DNA of 64,000 nt. Origin: an uncultured Acidobacteriota bacterium (lineage in GTDB: Bacteria; Acidobacteriota; Terriglobia; Bryobacterales; Bryobacteraceae). The notes beneath the pieces were generated by a model. That model made no database searches, was not told where the DNA came from, and saw only the letters and a list, made by a program, of their open reading frames with translations. Of the stretch, positions 26,651-34,995 are shown in pieces. The stretch is from NCBI GenBank assembly GCA_902826605.1, contig CADEFM010000002.1, positions 1-64,000 on the forward strand, in the 5' to 3' direction. Made by a program: the position numbers and the translations under genes. Position 1 is the first letter of the stretch. Each line of letters begins with the position of its first letter.

Positions 26651-28070
26651 ATACAATCCCATTGGGCGCGGGGCGGGAGCGCGTTGGGTCCTGACCCTTC
26701 TTCCTTAATCCCACCAAATCCAATGCTCGATCGGGAGCCGGATTTGCCATGAACCAGTGCCAGACTTTCCCCGTTCGCAGATTTTCGGCGCTGAGGAGCG
26801 TTATACCGACGTTGATTCCGATCACGTAAGGACTAACCCAACCGCTGGTTGGATTGAATGCGTCCGCAAATCCATAGCGTCCATAGATGTTCTTTCCATA
26901 CTTCAGCAGCATCGTTCGCATGGCCGGAATGCAGATATCTGGAGTAAACATCAGAGATCCGGCTGCGGCGCTTGGCACGACCGTGCCATCCAGCCGCGGG
27001 TGCTCCGCGCCCCAATCGGTATAGCCTTTCGTGCTGTCGGACGCTGTGATCCCCCACACGTCGGCGGAATATCCCCTGAACTCCGGCGCGACATTCTTAA
27101 AGTATTCCCGCTGCGCGCGTGTGGCCGCGACCGAATTGGCATAGTAGTCCACTCCGAGAACGGGATTTGCCGGGATGAAAGAACTCGGTGAAGTATTCAC
27201 GGTTAGGGATGGCCGGTTCACGCGATCGCGAAGATCCAGCCAGGCTTGCGAATATTGATGGATGAAGAGCGGGCCGCCACCGATATAAGTGTTCCCACCC
27301 GCCGCGACAACCGGCAGACTCCAGCTATCCCAAGTTTCCGCTGGAATCGGATGGGTAGGCGAACCAATGCCCAGGATATACAGGATCAGCAACTCACTAT
27401 ACGTGTCCCAGCGATAACGCAAAAATTCCCGTTCAGGGGTCCAGCCGTGGGAAAAATGATTGCGGCTGCCGTCCATCATCCAGGGAAAATCCACGCGCGC
27501 GTAAATGGCGTCGGCCAGTTCCGCGATTTCAGCATCGCGCTGCAAACATTGTCGGACGGTGAGCACGCCTGCCAGCAGCAGCGCGGTGTCGATCGACGAA
27601 ACTTCACTGCGGTAGGCCCGCTCTCCCGTATCTGCATCCAGAAAGTGATAGAACCAGCCGTGCTCTTGGGGAGCTTCACGGGCAAAAAAACGCAGAGTTG
27701 TAAGGGCCCTGTCACGGGCCGTTTCGTGTCCGATCCAGCGGTGATCTTGCGCGATGCAAATCGCCGCCAGACCGAATCCTGTAGCAGCGATGCTCGCCAC
27801 ACGCTTGTCGTCGGTTGCGGGGTCCCCGGACGCCAGTGTGCGATCCAGCACTAAACCCGTGCGCGGCGATGTCTGCTCCCAAAAGTAGCGAAATGCCCGG
27901 CGGGAGATGTCATCCAGCAGGTCGACGTCGATTTTCCGAAGATTTGTAGAATTCGGGGCGGTTCGATCTTGACCAGCGCAACATTGGACGATGGAAACCA
28001 AAATGAAGATCCACGCCAGTTCGCTCGCCATAGGCCGACGCTGGCTCCATCTGCTAGAAAACACGCGCAT
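26616..28070 (-). CDS. Exported glucoamylase-family (GH144-like) glycoside hydrolase
   Basis: 484 residues with an N-terminal signal (hydrophobic stretch ending VQCCAGQ, possibly a lipoprotein because of the Cys). The protein is an (alpha/alpha)6-type enzyme: RRAFRYFWEQTSPRTGLVLDR near the start, SSIDTALLLAGVL, and the C-terminal YGRYGFADAFNP...GINVGITLLSAENLRTGKVW characteristic of the PF10091 glucoamylase domain (GH144 relatives, beta-1,2-glucan hydrolases). Polysaccharide substrate is inferred. Single gene, with the small Pro-rich frame opposite its 3' end. Confidence 0.85.
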   Translation of the reverse strand: MRVFSSRWSQRRPMASELAWIFILVSIVQCCAGQDRTAPNSTNLRKIDVDLLDDISRRAFRYFWEQTSPRTGLVLDRTLASGDPATDDKRVASIAATGFGLAAICIAQDHRWIGHETARDRALTTLRFFAREAPQEHGWFYHFLDADTGERAYRSEVSSIDTALLLAGVLTVRQCLQRDAEIAELADAIYARVDFPWMMDGSRNHFSHGWTPEREFLRYRWDTYSELLILYILGIGSPTHPIPAETWDSWSLPVVAAGGNTYIGGGPLFIHQYSQAWLDLRDRVNRPSLTVNTSPSSFIPANPVLGVDYYANSVAATRAQREYFKNVAPEFRGYSADVWGITASDSTKGYTDWGAEHPRLDGTVVPSAAAGSLMFTPDICIPAMRTMLLKYGKNIYGRYGFADAFNPTSGWVSPYVIGINVGITLLSAENLRTGKVWHWFMANPAPDRALDLVGLRKKGQDPTRSRPAPNGIVFKPAEVRESGR

Positions 28071-28262
28071 TTAGCTTCCCCGAATCGACCTGTTCTTTCC
28101 CCGGAACAGCTTCATTGTGGAGTATATCAACGTTTTGGACGGTGGTGAGCATCCTTAAGGTACTTCTGTCCCATTCATCGGCCGTAAAAAACTTCAGCAA
28201 AAGGAGGCACTTAGAAGGGTGGCCAACTGATTGCTGACGTCCGGGCAGAAGCGATCTTCGGT

Positions 28263-28290
28263 TTGACCTTAAGATTGAAGCTTTTAGGCT
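28263..28290 (+). promoter_or_regulatory. Possible promoter of the ABC transporter gene
   Basis: TTGACC at 28263-28268 and TAGGCT at 28285-28290 with a 16-bp spacer, ending 14 bp before the ATG at 28305. The -10 is weak. Confidence 0.3.
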
Positions 28291-28304
28291 AATCGGTCCC
28301 CACT

Positions 28305-30128
28305 ATGAAGCGACACTGGAATACTTACCTGGCGATGCGGAAAAATCAACTCCGCGCCTTGAAAAATATACCGGAACTCATGGTGTTGCTGTGGAGCTCG
28401 GGAAGTGTTCTGGTTGTGGCGGAACTCGCCTCCAGGCTCACGCTCGGTCTTCTTCCACTGGCGGGCCTCTGGGTCGGAAAGCTGATCGTGGATTTCGTGC
28501 TCGCGGCCTCCAAACATAGTGGCCAAGATCCGTCGCGGTTGTGGTTCCTGCTGGCCGTGGAATTCGGGATCGGGTGTCTGGGAGCGGTGCTCGCGCGAGC
28601 CATCGACTATTGGGATAGTCGCATCGCGGATGAATTCGCCAAGCATTCCAGCTTGCTGGTGATGAAGCACGCCTCAACTTTGGACTTGCAATCTTTCGAA
28701 GACCCAGTTTTTTATGACACACTGGAACGGGCGCGCTGCCAGACCACGGACCGCATTGGCATTTTGAAGAACCTCGGCGAACTACTTCAGCAGGGTGTCA
28801 CCCTCATTTCGCTCTCGATAGGCGTCATGATGTTTTCGCCTCTTATGTTTGCGTTGTTGATACTTGCCGTCGTGCCCGCGTTCCTCGGCGAAAGTCATTT
28901 CGCGTCTTTGGGATACTCGCTCGCCTATAGTCTGGTGCCATTGCGGCGCGAATTGGACTACTTGCGCGAGCTAGGGACGAAGAAAGAAAGCGCGAAGGAA
29001 CTCAAGGTTTTCCGGCTCGGCGACTTCCTTTATGATCGATTTTCCGACGTAAATGATGAAGTCATCGGACGTACCCGTAACTTGGCGAAGCGCCGCTTGC
29101 GGGGTGGCGTAGTGTTTGGTGTCATCGGATCGTTGGGATATTACGGCGCTTATGCAGCGCTCTTATATCGGACTGTGAGCGGCCAACTGACGCTGGGCGA
29201 ACTTACTTTTGTGGCAGGCGCCCTGGCTGGTTGCAGCAGGCAGGTTCAATCCGTATTTTCGAGTTTCACCAACATCGCTCACCAGGCTCTTTTCCTAACG
29301 GATCTTTTTGCGTTCTTAGCCGTGAAGCCGGCGATCTGCAATACGATCGATGCCATCCCGGCGCCGCGCGTCATCCGGGATGGGTTTGAATTCCGGAATG
29401 TCTCGTTCGCTTATCCGGGGATCAACAAGTACGTCCTCAAAGACGTCAACTTACGGATCGGGGCAGGGGAGCGCGTTGCTTTGGTGGGGGAAAATGGACA
29501 GGGCAAGACCACCTTGGTGAAGCTCATCCCGAGACTCTACGAGCCCACCAGTGGCAAGATACTGCTGGACGGAATCGATCTGCGCGAGTATGATATCGAT
29601 TCGCTGCGGCGCGAGATCGGCGTCATTTTTCAGGATTTTGTGCACTACGACATGACCGCCCGCGAAAATATCACGTTAGGCCGTATCGAGTACGCACGCG
29701 ACGAGTTGCAATTGGCGGAAGCCGCGCGCAAGAGTGGAGCCGGCAAGATCATCGACGCACTCCCTCATGGTTTCGACCAAATGCTAGGAAAACGCTTTGA
29801 GGATGGAACGGATCTTTCCGGTGGAGAGTGGCAAAAATTCGCGCTCGCCCGCGCCTATCTGCGCGATGCCGGCATCTTGATTCTCGATGAGCCTACCGCG
29901 GCGTTAGATGCACTAGCCGAATACGAAGTGTTTAACCGCTTTGCGGAACTAACCACGGGCAAGATCGCCATTCTCATATCGCACAGGCTTTCCACGGTGC
30001 GGATGGCGGACCGTATAGTGGTGCTGAAGGATGGGGAAATCCACGAAGAGGGCACCCATCATCAATTGATTGCGAGCGGCGGACGCTACGCCAATATGTT
30101 TGAACGCCAAGCCGCCAGCTATCGCTAA
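28305..30128 (+). CDS. ABC exporter (fused membrane and ATPase domains)
   Basis: 607 residues. The N-terminal ~340 residues hold six helices of an MsbA-like exporter half; the ATPase domain has Walker A GENGQGKTT (Lys401), Q-loop VIFQDFVHYD, signature LSGGEWQKFALARAY, Walker B GILILDEPTAALD and switch SHRLSTVR. It works as a homodimer exporting a lipid, peptide or drug from the cytosol. The substrate is unknown; no HlyD or TolC gene is nearby. The next gene (DUF2934) starts 11 bp after the stop. Confidence 0.92.
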   Translation: MKRHWNTYLAMRKNQLRALKNIPELMVLLWSSGSVLVVAELASRLTLGLLPLAGLWVGKLIVDFVLAASKHSGQDPSRLWFLLAVEFGIGCLGAVLARAIDYWDSRIADEFAKHSSLLVMKHASTLDLQSFEDPVFYDTLERARCQTTDRIGILKNLGELLQQGVTLISLSIGVMMFSPLMFALLILAVVPAFLGESHFASLGYSLAYSLVPLRRELDYLRELGTKKESAKELKVFRLGDFLYDRFSDVNDEVIGRTRNLAKRRLRGGVVFGVIGSLGYYGAYAALLYRTVSGQLTLGELTFVAGALAGCSRQVQSVFSSFTNIAHQALFLTDLFAFLAVKPAICNTIDAIPAPRVIRDGFEFRNVSFAYPGINKYVLKDVNLRIGAGERVALVGENGQGKTTLVKLIPRLYEPTSGKILLDGIDLREYDIDSLRREIGVIFQDFVHYDMTARENITLGRIEYARDELQLAEAARKSGAGKIIDALPHGFDQMLGKRFEDGTDLSGGEWQKFALARAYLRDAGILILDEPTAALDALAEYEVFNRFAELTTGKIAILISHRLSTVRMADRIVVLKDGEIHEEGTHHQLIASGGRYANMFERQAASYR

Positions 30129-30139
30129 ACGCCACCAAC

Positions 30140-30334
30140 ATGGAACACGCCGACTCGCTTATCTCTCGAATCCACCGGCGTGCTTTCGAGATCTACGTGC
30201 AGCGAGGCAAAGGGCCAGGGCAAGCGTTGAACGACTGGCTGCAGGCGGAGCAAGACGTGTTACGCAAGCGTGAAGCCGCGATTGACGCGGCTTCGGAAGA
30301 TTCATTCCCGGCCAGTGATCCACCGGCGCATTAA
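30140..30334 (+). CDS. DUF2934 small protein
   Basis: 64 residues: ISRIHRRAFEIYVQRGKGPGQALNDWLQAEQD, which is the DUF2934 pattern (an R..AY.....G...G....DW..AE.E helix), followed by a tail ending EDSFPASDPPAH. DUF2934 proteins are short, soluble and of unknown function. It starts 11 bp after the ABC exporter stop, so it is probably on the same transcript. Confidence 0.85.
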   Translation: MEHADSLISRIHRRAFEIYVQRGKGPGQALNDWLQAEQDVLRKREAAIDAASEDSFPASDPPAH

Positions 30335-30341
30335 GACAGCG

Positions 30342-31352
30342 CTAACGAAGCACCGTGAACTCGGGAACCCGCACGGGCATCGCTGGCCGCCTCTTGGCGC
30401 GCATGCGCCCTAGCGCCAGGGACGTTTCGAAAATCAGACCCACAGGAATCACGCCAGCCAGTTTGTGCGATGCCACTGCCGCCAAGCCCATGGATGCGAT
30501 GCACCCGCAGGATGCGCAGTCGGGGTTACCACCGAATTGGCATGGTTCAATGCGCGTCGTTAAATCCGCCGAAAGAGTTTGGGTGGTCCGCGCGAATACG
30601 CACTCGGAAGGGCTGGCAGGGGGGGTGAGGAACTCGCGCACCATCCCTTCTGGCATATCGAGCTTTGGAAATATCTTACGAAGTTCCAACATGTCAGCGA
30701 CAGCTTGCCGACGTTCAGCGGGAGTCAGGATTTCCGGCAGCACGTCGCCGACTTGCGGCGTAAAAAGGCTGAACCAGACTTTTCGGATTTCCTTGCGTGG
30801 TGTCCAGTATTCCAAAAACTCTCGCAAATATCCAGGGCGCTTCATCATCTGGCCAGTGATGGTGCAGTGGATCGTCACCTGGATTCCCGCGATACTCTTC
30901 AAGATGCGTTCGTAGGTGGCAGGTGTGCGGCGTACGTCGTGTTCGGGTTGCAGACCATCGATGGAAACGACCACGTTCACATGAGGGAGGCAGGCCCAAC
31001 TGGGCGATACCTGCCGGAACGCGCTTGTTACCACTTGCACGTGAGTTCCGCGTTCCAGGATTTTGGGCACCAGGACTTCCAGTTCCCGGTAGCGGACGAG
31101 TGGATCGCCGCCCACCAGCGAAAGGTGCAGCGGCCGCATGCGGTCGACGATCTCGAGCACGCCCTCTACTAGCGCGTCGCCTTTGCGATCGCTCAGGCCG
31201 CGCAGCGTAACCTCGCCACCCAGGTGGCCCGGTTCGTACGCGTAGCATCCAGGGCAGCGCAGCGGACATTCTTTGGTGATCTCGATGGAAAGCGACGGGG
31301 GTTCGCCATTGAGGATCTTGCCCCAAGCTTTGACCACTTCGGAAACTCGCAA
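30342..31352 (-). CDS. Radical SAM protein with C-terminal Cys cluster
   Basis: 336 residues. The radical SAM CxxxCxxC is at C29, C33, C36 (ECPLRCPGC), followed by the SAM-binding LSLVGGDPL. The C-terminal part has C251, C271, C279, C282 and C284 (QFGGNPDCASCGC), which could hold an auxiliary Fe-S cluster as in SPASM-type enzymes. Substrate unknown: there is no precursor-peptide or cofactor gene next to it. It is divergent from miaB and convergent with the DUF2934 gene. Confidence 0.82.
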   Translation of the reverse strand: MRVSEVVKAWGKILNGEPPSLSIEITKECPLRCPGCYAYEPGHLGGEVTLRGLSDRKGDALVEGVLEIVDRMRPLHLSLVGGDPLVRYRELEVLVPKILERGTHVQVVTSAFRQVSPSWACLPHVNVVVSIDGLQPEHDVRRTPATYERILKSIAGIQVTIHCTITGQMMKRPGYLREFLEYWTPRKEIRKVWFSLFTPQVGDVLPEILTPAERRQAVADMLELRKIFPKLDMPEGMVREFLTPPASPSECVFARTTQTLSADLTTRIEPCQFGGNPDCASCGCIASMGLAAVASHKLAGVIPVGLIFETSLALGRMRAKRRPAMPVRVPEFTVLR

Positions 31353-31484
31353 GACGTTCTCCTTCTTGTGGGCCGATCCAGGATGAAAGCCCTAAATGCA
31401 CCCACCCGTGTCGTTGACTTGATTCTAACGTGTCTGGGCGGTCCCGCGTGCCAGTGCGTCGAAGCTCGCGCTGTTGGTCCACGT

Positions 31485-31490
31485 TACAAT
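31485..31490 (+). promoter_or_regulatory. -10 hexamer placed for a leaderless miaB transcript
   Basis: TACAAT lies exactly six bases before the GTG at 31497; no Shine-Dalgarno fits between them. Transcription would begin at or next to the start codon. I see no good -35. Confidence 0.4.
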
Positions 31491-31496
31491 AGAAAA

Positions 31497-32813
31497 GTGA
31501 AGACGTTCTACATCGAGACCTTCGGTTGCCAAATGAACGCGCATGACTCGGAGAAGGTCGTCGGCACATTGGTCACGGAGGGGTATCAGCAGGTGGAAAC
31601 GCCCGAGGAAGCCGAGTTGGTTTTCTATAACACCTGCAGTATCCGCGATAAGGCCGAACAGAAAGTCTTCCACCGTCTGCAGCAATTCCAGCGCGATGGC
31701 AAAGGCAAGAAATTCGCCGTGCTCGGTTGCGTGGCCCAGCAGGAGGGCGAAAAAATCTTTGAAAAAGCTCCGCACGTCAGTATGGTGTGCGGGTCCGCCA
31801 GCTATAACCAGCTTCCGCAGATGCTGGTGCAGCTCGACGCCGGGAACAAGCGCGTGACTGGGCTGAGCCTGGATACGGATCAGACGTTTGAGACGCCTCT
31901 GACGCGGCGCGACAACCCACATCGTGCATTCCTCACCATCATTGAGGGCTGCGACAAATCTTGCGCTTACTGTGTGGTGCCGTTCACGCGCGGCCCGGAA
32001 CGCAGCCGTACCAGTGCGTCCGTCATCGCCGAATCCCGTAAGCTCGCGGAAATGGGCTACAGCGAGATCATGCTACTGGGCCAGAATGTCAACAGCTATC
32101 GTGACCCATCGCCTGCGGCATGGGATTTCGCCAAGTTGCTGGATGAAGTAGGACGTGTTCCTGGCATCCGGCGTGTGCGGTTCACCACCTCCCACCCGCG
32201 CGATTTCGTCCAGCCGATCATGGAAGCCATCGATTCCAACCCGTCGCTCTGCAATCATGTGCACCTGCCGGTGCAGTCGGGTTCGGACCGTATGCTCGAA
32301 GCAATGCGGCGTCTGTATACTCGCGAAGAATACTTGCAGCGGATCGCGTGGATGAAGGCATGCCGGCGGGAGATTGCCATTACCACGGACGTGATCGTAG
32401 GCTTTCCCGGCGAAACAGACGAAGATTTTCAGACGACCCTCGCTCTGCTGGATGAAGTGGAGTATGACTCCGTGTTCAGCTTCAAATATTCACGACGGCC
32501 CAACACGCATGCGCTGGCGCTGGATGACCAAATTCCGGAAGAAGAAAAGACCCGCCGCCTGGCGGTCCTGCAAGAACATCAGCGGCAGATTCAGATCCGG
32601 CGCAACGCATCCTACGTGGGCCGAGTGGAGGAATGTCTGGTGGAAGGCTTTAACAAAGCCACCGGGCAGTGGATCGGAAGAACATCGCAGCACAAGACGT
32701 TGAACTTCGTGCGCGCCGCCGCGCCGTCCGCCGAAGATTTGCTGGGACGGTATGTGGATGTGCGAGTGACTCGTTCCGGGCCAAATTCGCTGGCCGGCGA
32801 GTGCGTGAACTAG
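31497..32813 (+). CDS. miaB: tRNA (N6-isopentenyladenosine-37) methylthiotransferase
   Basis: 438 residues from the GTG at 31497; upstream frame to 31224 is open but unlike MiaB. N-terminal cluster cysteines are C11, C47 and C78, and the radical SAM motif is C152, C156, C159 (GCDKSCAYC). A TRAM domain follows about residue 375. The enzyme adds a methylthio group to i6A37 of tRNAs reading UNN codons. GTG start and a TACAAT six bases upstream suggest a leaderless message. The ybeY/phoH neighbours common elsewhere are absent; a bifunctional-nuclease gene follows 31 bp downstream. Confidence 0.93.
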   Translation: MKTFYIETFGCQMNAHDSEKVVGTLVTEGYQQVETPEEAELVFYNTCSIRDKAEQKVFHRLQQFQRDGKGKKFAVLGCVAQQEGEKIFEKAPHVSMVCGSASYNQLPQMLVQLDAGNKRVTGLSLDTDQTFETPLTRRDNPHRAFLTIIEGCDKSCAYCVVPFTRGPERSRTSASVIAESRKLAEMGYSEIMLLGQNVNSYRDPSPAAWDFAKLLDEVGRVPGIRRVRFTTSHPRDFVQPIMEAIDSNPSLCNHVHLPVQSGSDRMLEAMRRLYTREEYLQRIAWMKACRREIAITTDVIVGFPGETDEDFQTTLALLDEVEYDSVFSFKYSRRPNTHALALDDQIPEEEKTRRLAVLQEHQRQIQIRRNASYVGRVEECLVEGFNKATGQWIGRTSQHKTLNFVRAAAPSAEDLLGRYVDVRVTRSGPNSLAGECVN

Positions 32814-32844
32814 AAGCAGTGGTGACCGCCAAGGAGGACAACGC

Positions 32845-33330
32845 ATGGAAGTGGAAATGAAAATCAGGGGCTTGATGGTGGACCCCGTTACCAACATGCC
32901 CATCGTGGTTCTCAAGGACGTGAACGGCACCGCTATATTGCCCATCTGGGTAGGCGTCTACGAGGCCAACGCCATCGCGCTGGAAATCGAAAAAGTAGCC
33001 GCCCCCCGGCCCATGACGCACGATTTGATTCGAAACGTCCTCTTCGGCCTGGAAACGTCCGTCCAAAAAGTGGTCGTGAGCGACCTGAAAGAAGACACCT
33101 TCTTCGCTGTCATTTGGCTGGAGCGTAACGGCGAGATGATCTCGATAGACTCCCGTCCCAGCGACGCGCTTGCGATCGCGCTACGCCTGGATTGCCCTAT
33201 CTACGTCGATGATGCGGTGCTAAAAACTTCGAAGACCGTGGCGGCCGTTGCGGAGGTTGGGGGCAACGAGGAACTTCGGCGCTGGCTTGAAAACCTGGGT
33301 GACGAGGATTTGGGCCGCTACAAGATGTAA
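32845..33330 (+). CDS. Bifunctional nuclease family (DUF151) protein
   Basis: 161 residues; ATG at 32845 after AAGGAGG. The DUF151 pattern is complete: KIRGLMVDPVTNMPIVVLKD, LPIWVGVYEANAIALEIEK, PRPMTHDL and DSRPSDALAIALRLDCPIYV. Members have DNase/RNase activity in reported cases and occur next to miaB in many genomes. A good terminator follows immediately. Confidence 0.93.
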   Translation: MEVEMKIRGLMVDPVTNMPIVVLKDVNGTAILPIWVGVYEANAIALEIEKVAAPRPMTHDLIRNVLFGLETSVQKVVVSDLKEDTFFAVIWLERNGEMISIDSRPSDALAIALRLDCPIYVDDAVLKTSKTVAAVAEVGGNEELRRWLENLGDEDLGRYKM

Positions 33331-33370
33331 AAAGAGCACTCCTGTTTCCAAGAGCGCTCTTTCTTTTTTT
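33331..33370. terminator. Bidirectional terminator
   Basis: AAAGAGC at 33331-33337 pairs with GCTCTTT at 33356-33362, extended by CTC/GAG inside, followed by TTTCTTTTTTT. It begins right after the stop at 33330 and lies between convergent genes; the A-rich 5' arm can act in the other direction. Confidence 0.8.
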
Positions 33371-33382
33371 AGTGCTTCAAAC

Positions 33383-34714
33383 TTACTGCTTTTTCTTGGC
33401 AGGCGCTTTCTTCGCGCCAGGCTTAGCAGGCGCAGTGGCCGGTCCTTTACCTGTCCAACCCTCGATGTCTTCCGGAGACGCCTCAAAAGTGACCAGGTAG
33501 GGAGACTTCGAGAATTCCTTAGCGGCCCCAGAGAAGGCGATCTCCAAACCTGCATCCATTTTCCCTTTCAGCGGCTCATCCATCACGAGCTTGACGTCTG
33601 GCATATCGCCCTCGATAGCGAGCAGGAGTTCTTTGGGATTATTTTCAGGAGTCAAGGAAATGATCTTCGCGCGGAACTTATTTACGCCGTTGTGACCGCC
33701 GGGCAATCCGGCGTCCTTCATGGCCGCCCAATACGTGTCGGAGCCATCGCCTGTTAGACCCTCTTTGATTTCCGTCCAGAAGGCCAACATGGGATTCTCG
33801 GCAGCGGCTTTCTTGCGTCTCTCCTCCTCTTCCTTCGCGAGATCCACCGTGCTCTTAATGGCGAAATTACCCGTCGGCGAGGCCTTTGCTGCGGCTTTCA
33901 ATTCCGTCAGCCCCTGTGCAGAGCCGTGATAGGTGTTGTAGGCCTTGGTCAAGAACGCATCCACCTGCTTGCGTGTAGCCGCATCCAACGCGCCGGGACC
34001 GTCATAAGTGGCAGCGCGAGCGTACTGGTACATCGCATTCGGCATTTTCTCCGGGTTGGTTTTCTGCTGAGCCAGCAGGATGCCCGCTAGCATATAGGAT
34101 GCCTGAGCGTTTGTGGGATCCATCTCGATGGTCTTGGTCAGTTCGGTCTCCGCCTTCGGGGTATCCTTCGCGGTCAGAGCCAGCCGCGCAATCGTGAACT
34201 GTGAGAAGTTGCGCATGGTGGGCTTCGCCCCGGCCCATTGTTCGGCGGTGGTGCCTTCGGGCTTCTTGTCCGGCGCATAGATGGCGTCCACATTGGCGAT
34301 CACATAACGGGCAGTCTTTTCGCCCAGATCGATGTCGGCTTTGTGTTGTGCTGTTAGCGCGGCGTTGCCTTGCGGCATCAGCGTCAGGACGTACCCGATA
34401 ATTTCCGTGAGGGCGGCCACGTCGTTCGGATCGTTCTTGAGGATTTGAGAGGCCGTGTCAATCGCCTCGCGATGACGATTCAGCGCCTGATAGGTGATCA
34501 GGTACGCTTTCAATCGAACATCAGCATAATCGCTCTGTGCGTAACCGCTTTTCCATTTTTCGAGGCTCGCGAGCCTGGCTTGGGGGTTCGTTTCCTTGAC
34601 GATACCGTCATACAGGTCAAACTCGGCCCGGTCTTTCCATTCCTTCTTAGCCTGCGCTTGTAAACCTAGCGCTAGGGCGGTCATCGCGACTACCGTGAGG
34701 ATGCGTCTTTTCAT
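33383..34714 (-). CDS. Exported TPR-repeat protein of unknown function
   Basis: 443 residues with a signal peptide (1-21, LQAQA). Residues ~50-230 show TPR-like helices (AIDTASQILKNDPNDVAALTEIIGYVL and KAETELTKTIEMDPTNAQASYMLAGILL). Then a Lys/Glu-rich helix, a second domain of about 110 residues, and a Pro/Ala/Lys tail. It probably scaffolds proteins in the periplasm. No function known. Confidence 0.75.
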   Translation of the reverse strand: MKRRILTVVAMTALALGLQAQAKKEWKDRAEFDLYDGIVKETNPQARLASLEKWKSGYAQSDYADVRLKAYLITYQALNRHREAIDTASQILKNDPNDVAALTEIIGYVLTLMPQGNAALTAQHKADIDLGEKTARYVIANVDAIYAPDKKPEGTTAEQWAGAKPTMRNFSQFTIARLALTAKDTPKAETELTKTIEMDPTNAQASYMLAGILLAQQKTNPEKMPNAMYQYARAATYDGPGALDAATRKQVDAFLTKAYNTYHGSAQGLTELKAAAKASPTGNFAIKSTVDLAKEEEERRKKAAAENPMLAFWTEIKEGLTGDGSDTYWAAMKDAGLPGGHNGVNKFRAKIISLTPENNPKELLLAIEGDMPDVKLVMDEPLKGKMDAGLEIAFSGAAKEFSKSPYLVTFEASPEDIEGWTGKGPATAPAKPGAKKAPAKKKQ

Positions 34715-34995
34715 GGCTGCTCCGCTTTAGTATTTTCCGGATCGTCAGTGCTTTTTCTTGCACTCTGCGAAAGTATAGCCGAATCAATGTGACACTGGCA
34801 AGCGGTTAGACGCCCATCCCAGGAACTTAGTTTCACCGTTGCTTTCAGAGTACCGATGGCCTGTCGCCCTAGTACCTGTAGGGCATCATTCTCGTGGTCA
34901 AGCTCGTGTTCAAACCGACACTCCGTTACGCTGTGGTAGGGCTTGTGATTGACCCCCAAACATCGTAATGTATATCAGGCGAGCAGGAGCCCTGC

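Noticed and set aside
31224..31496. 91-residue N-terminal extension of MiaB
   Set aside because: It overlaps the divergent radical SAM gene and lacks MiaB similarity; the GTG at 31497 gives the normal N-terminus.
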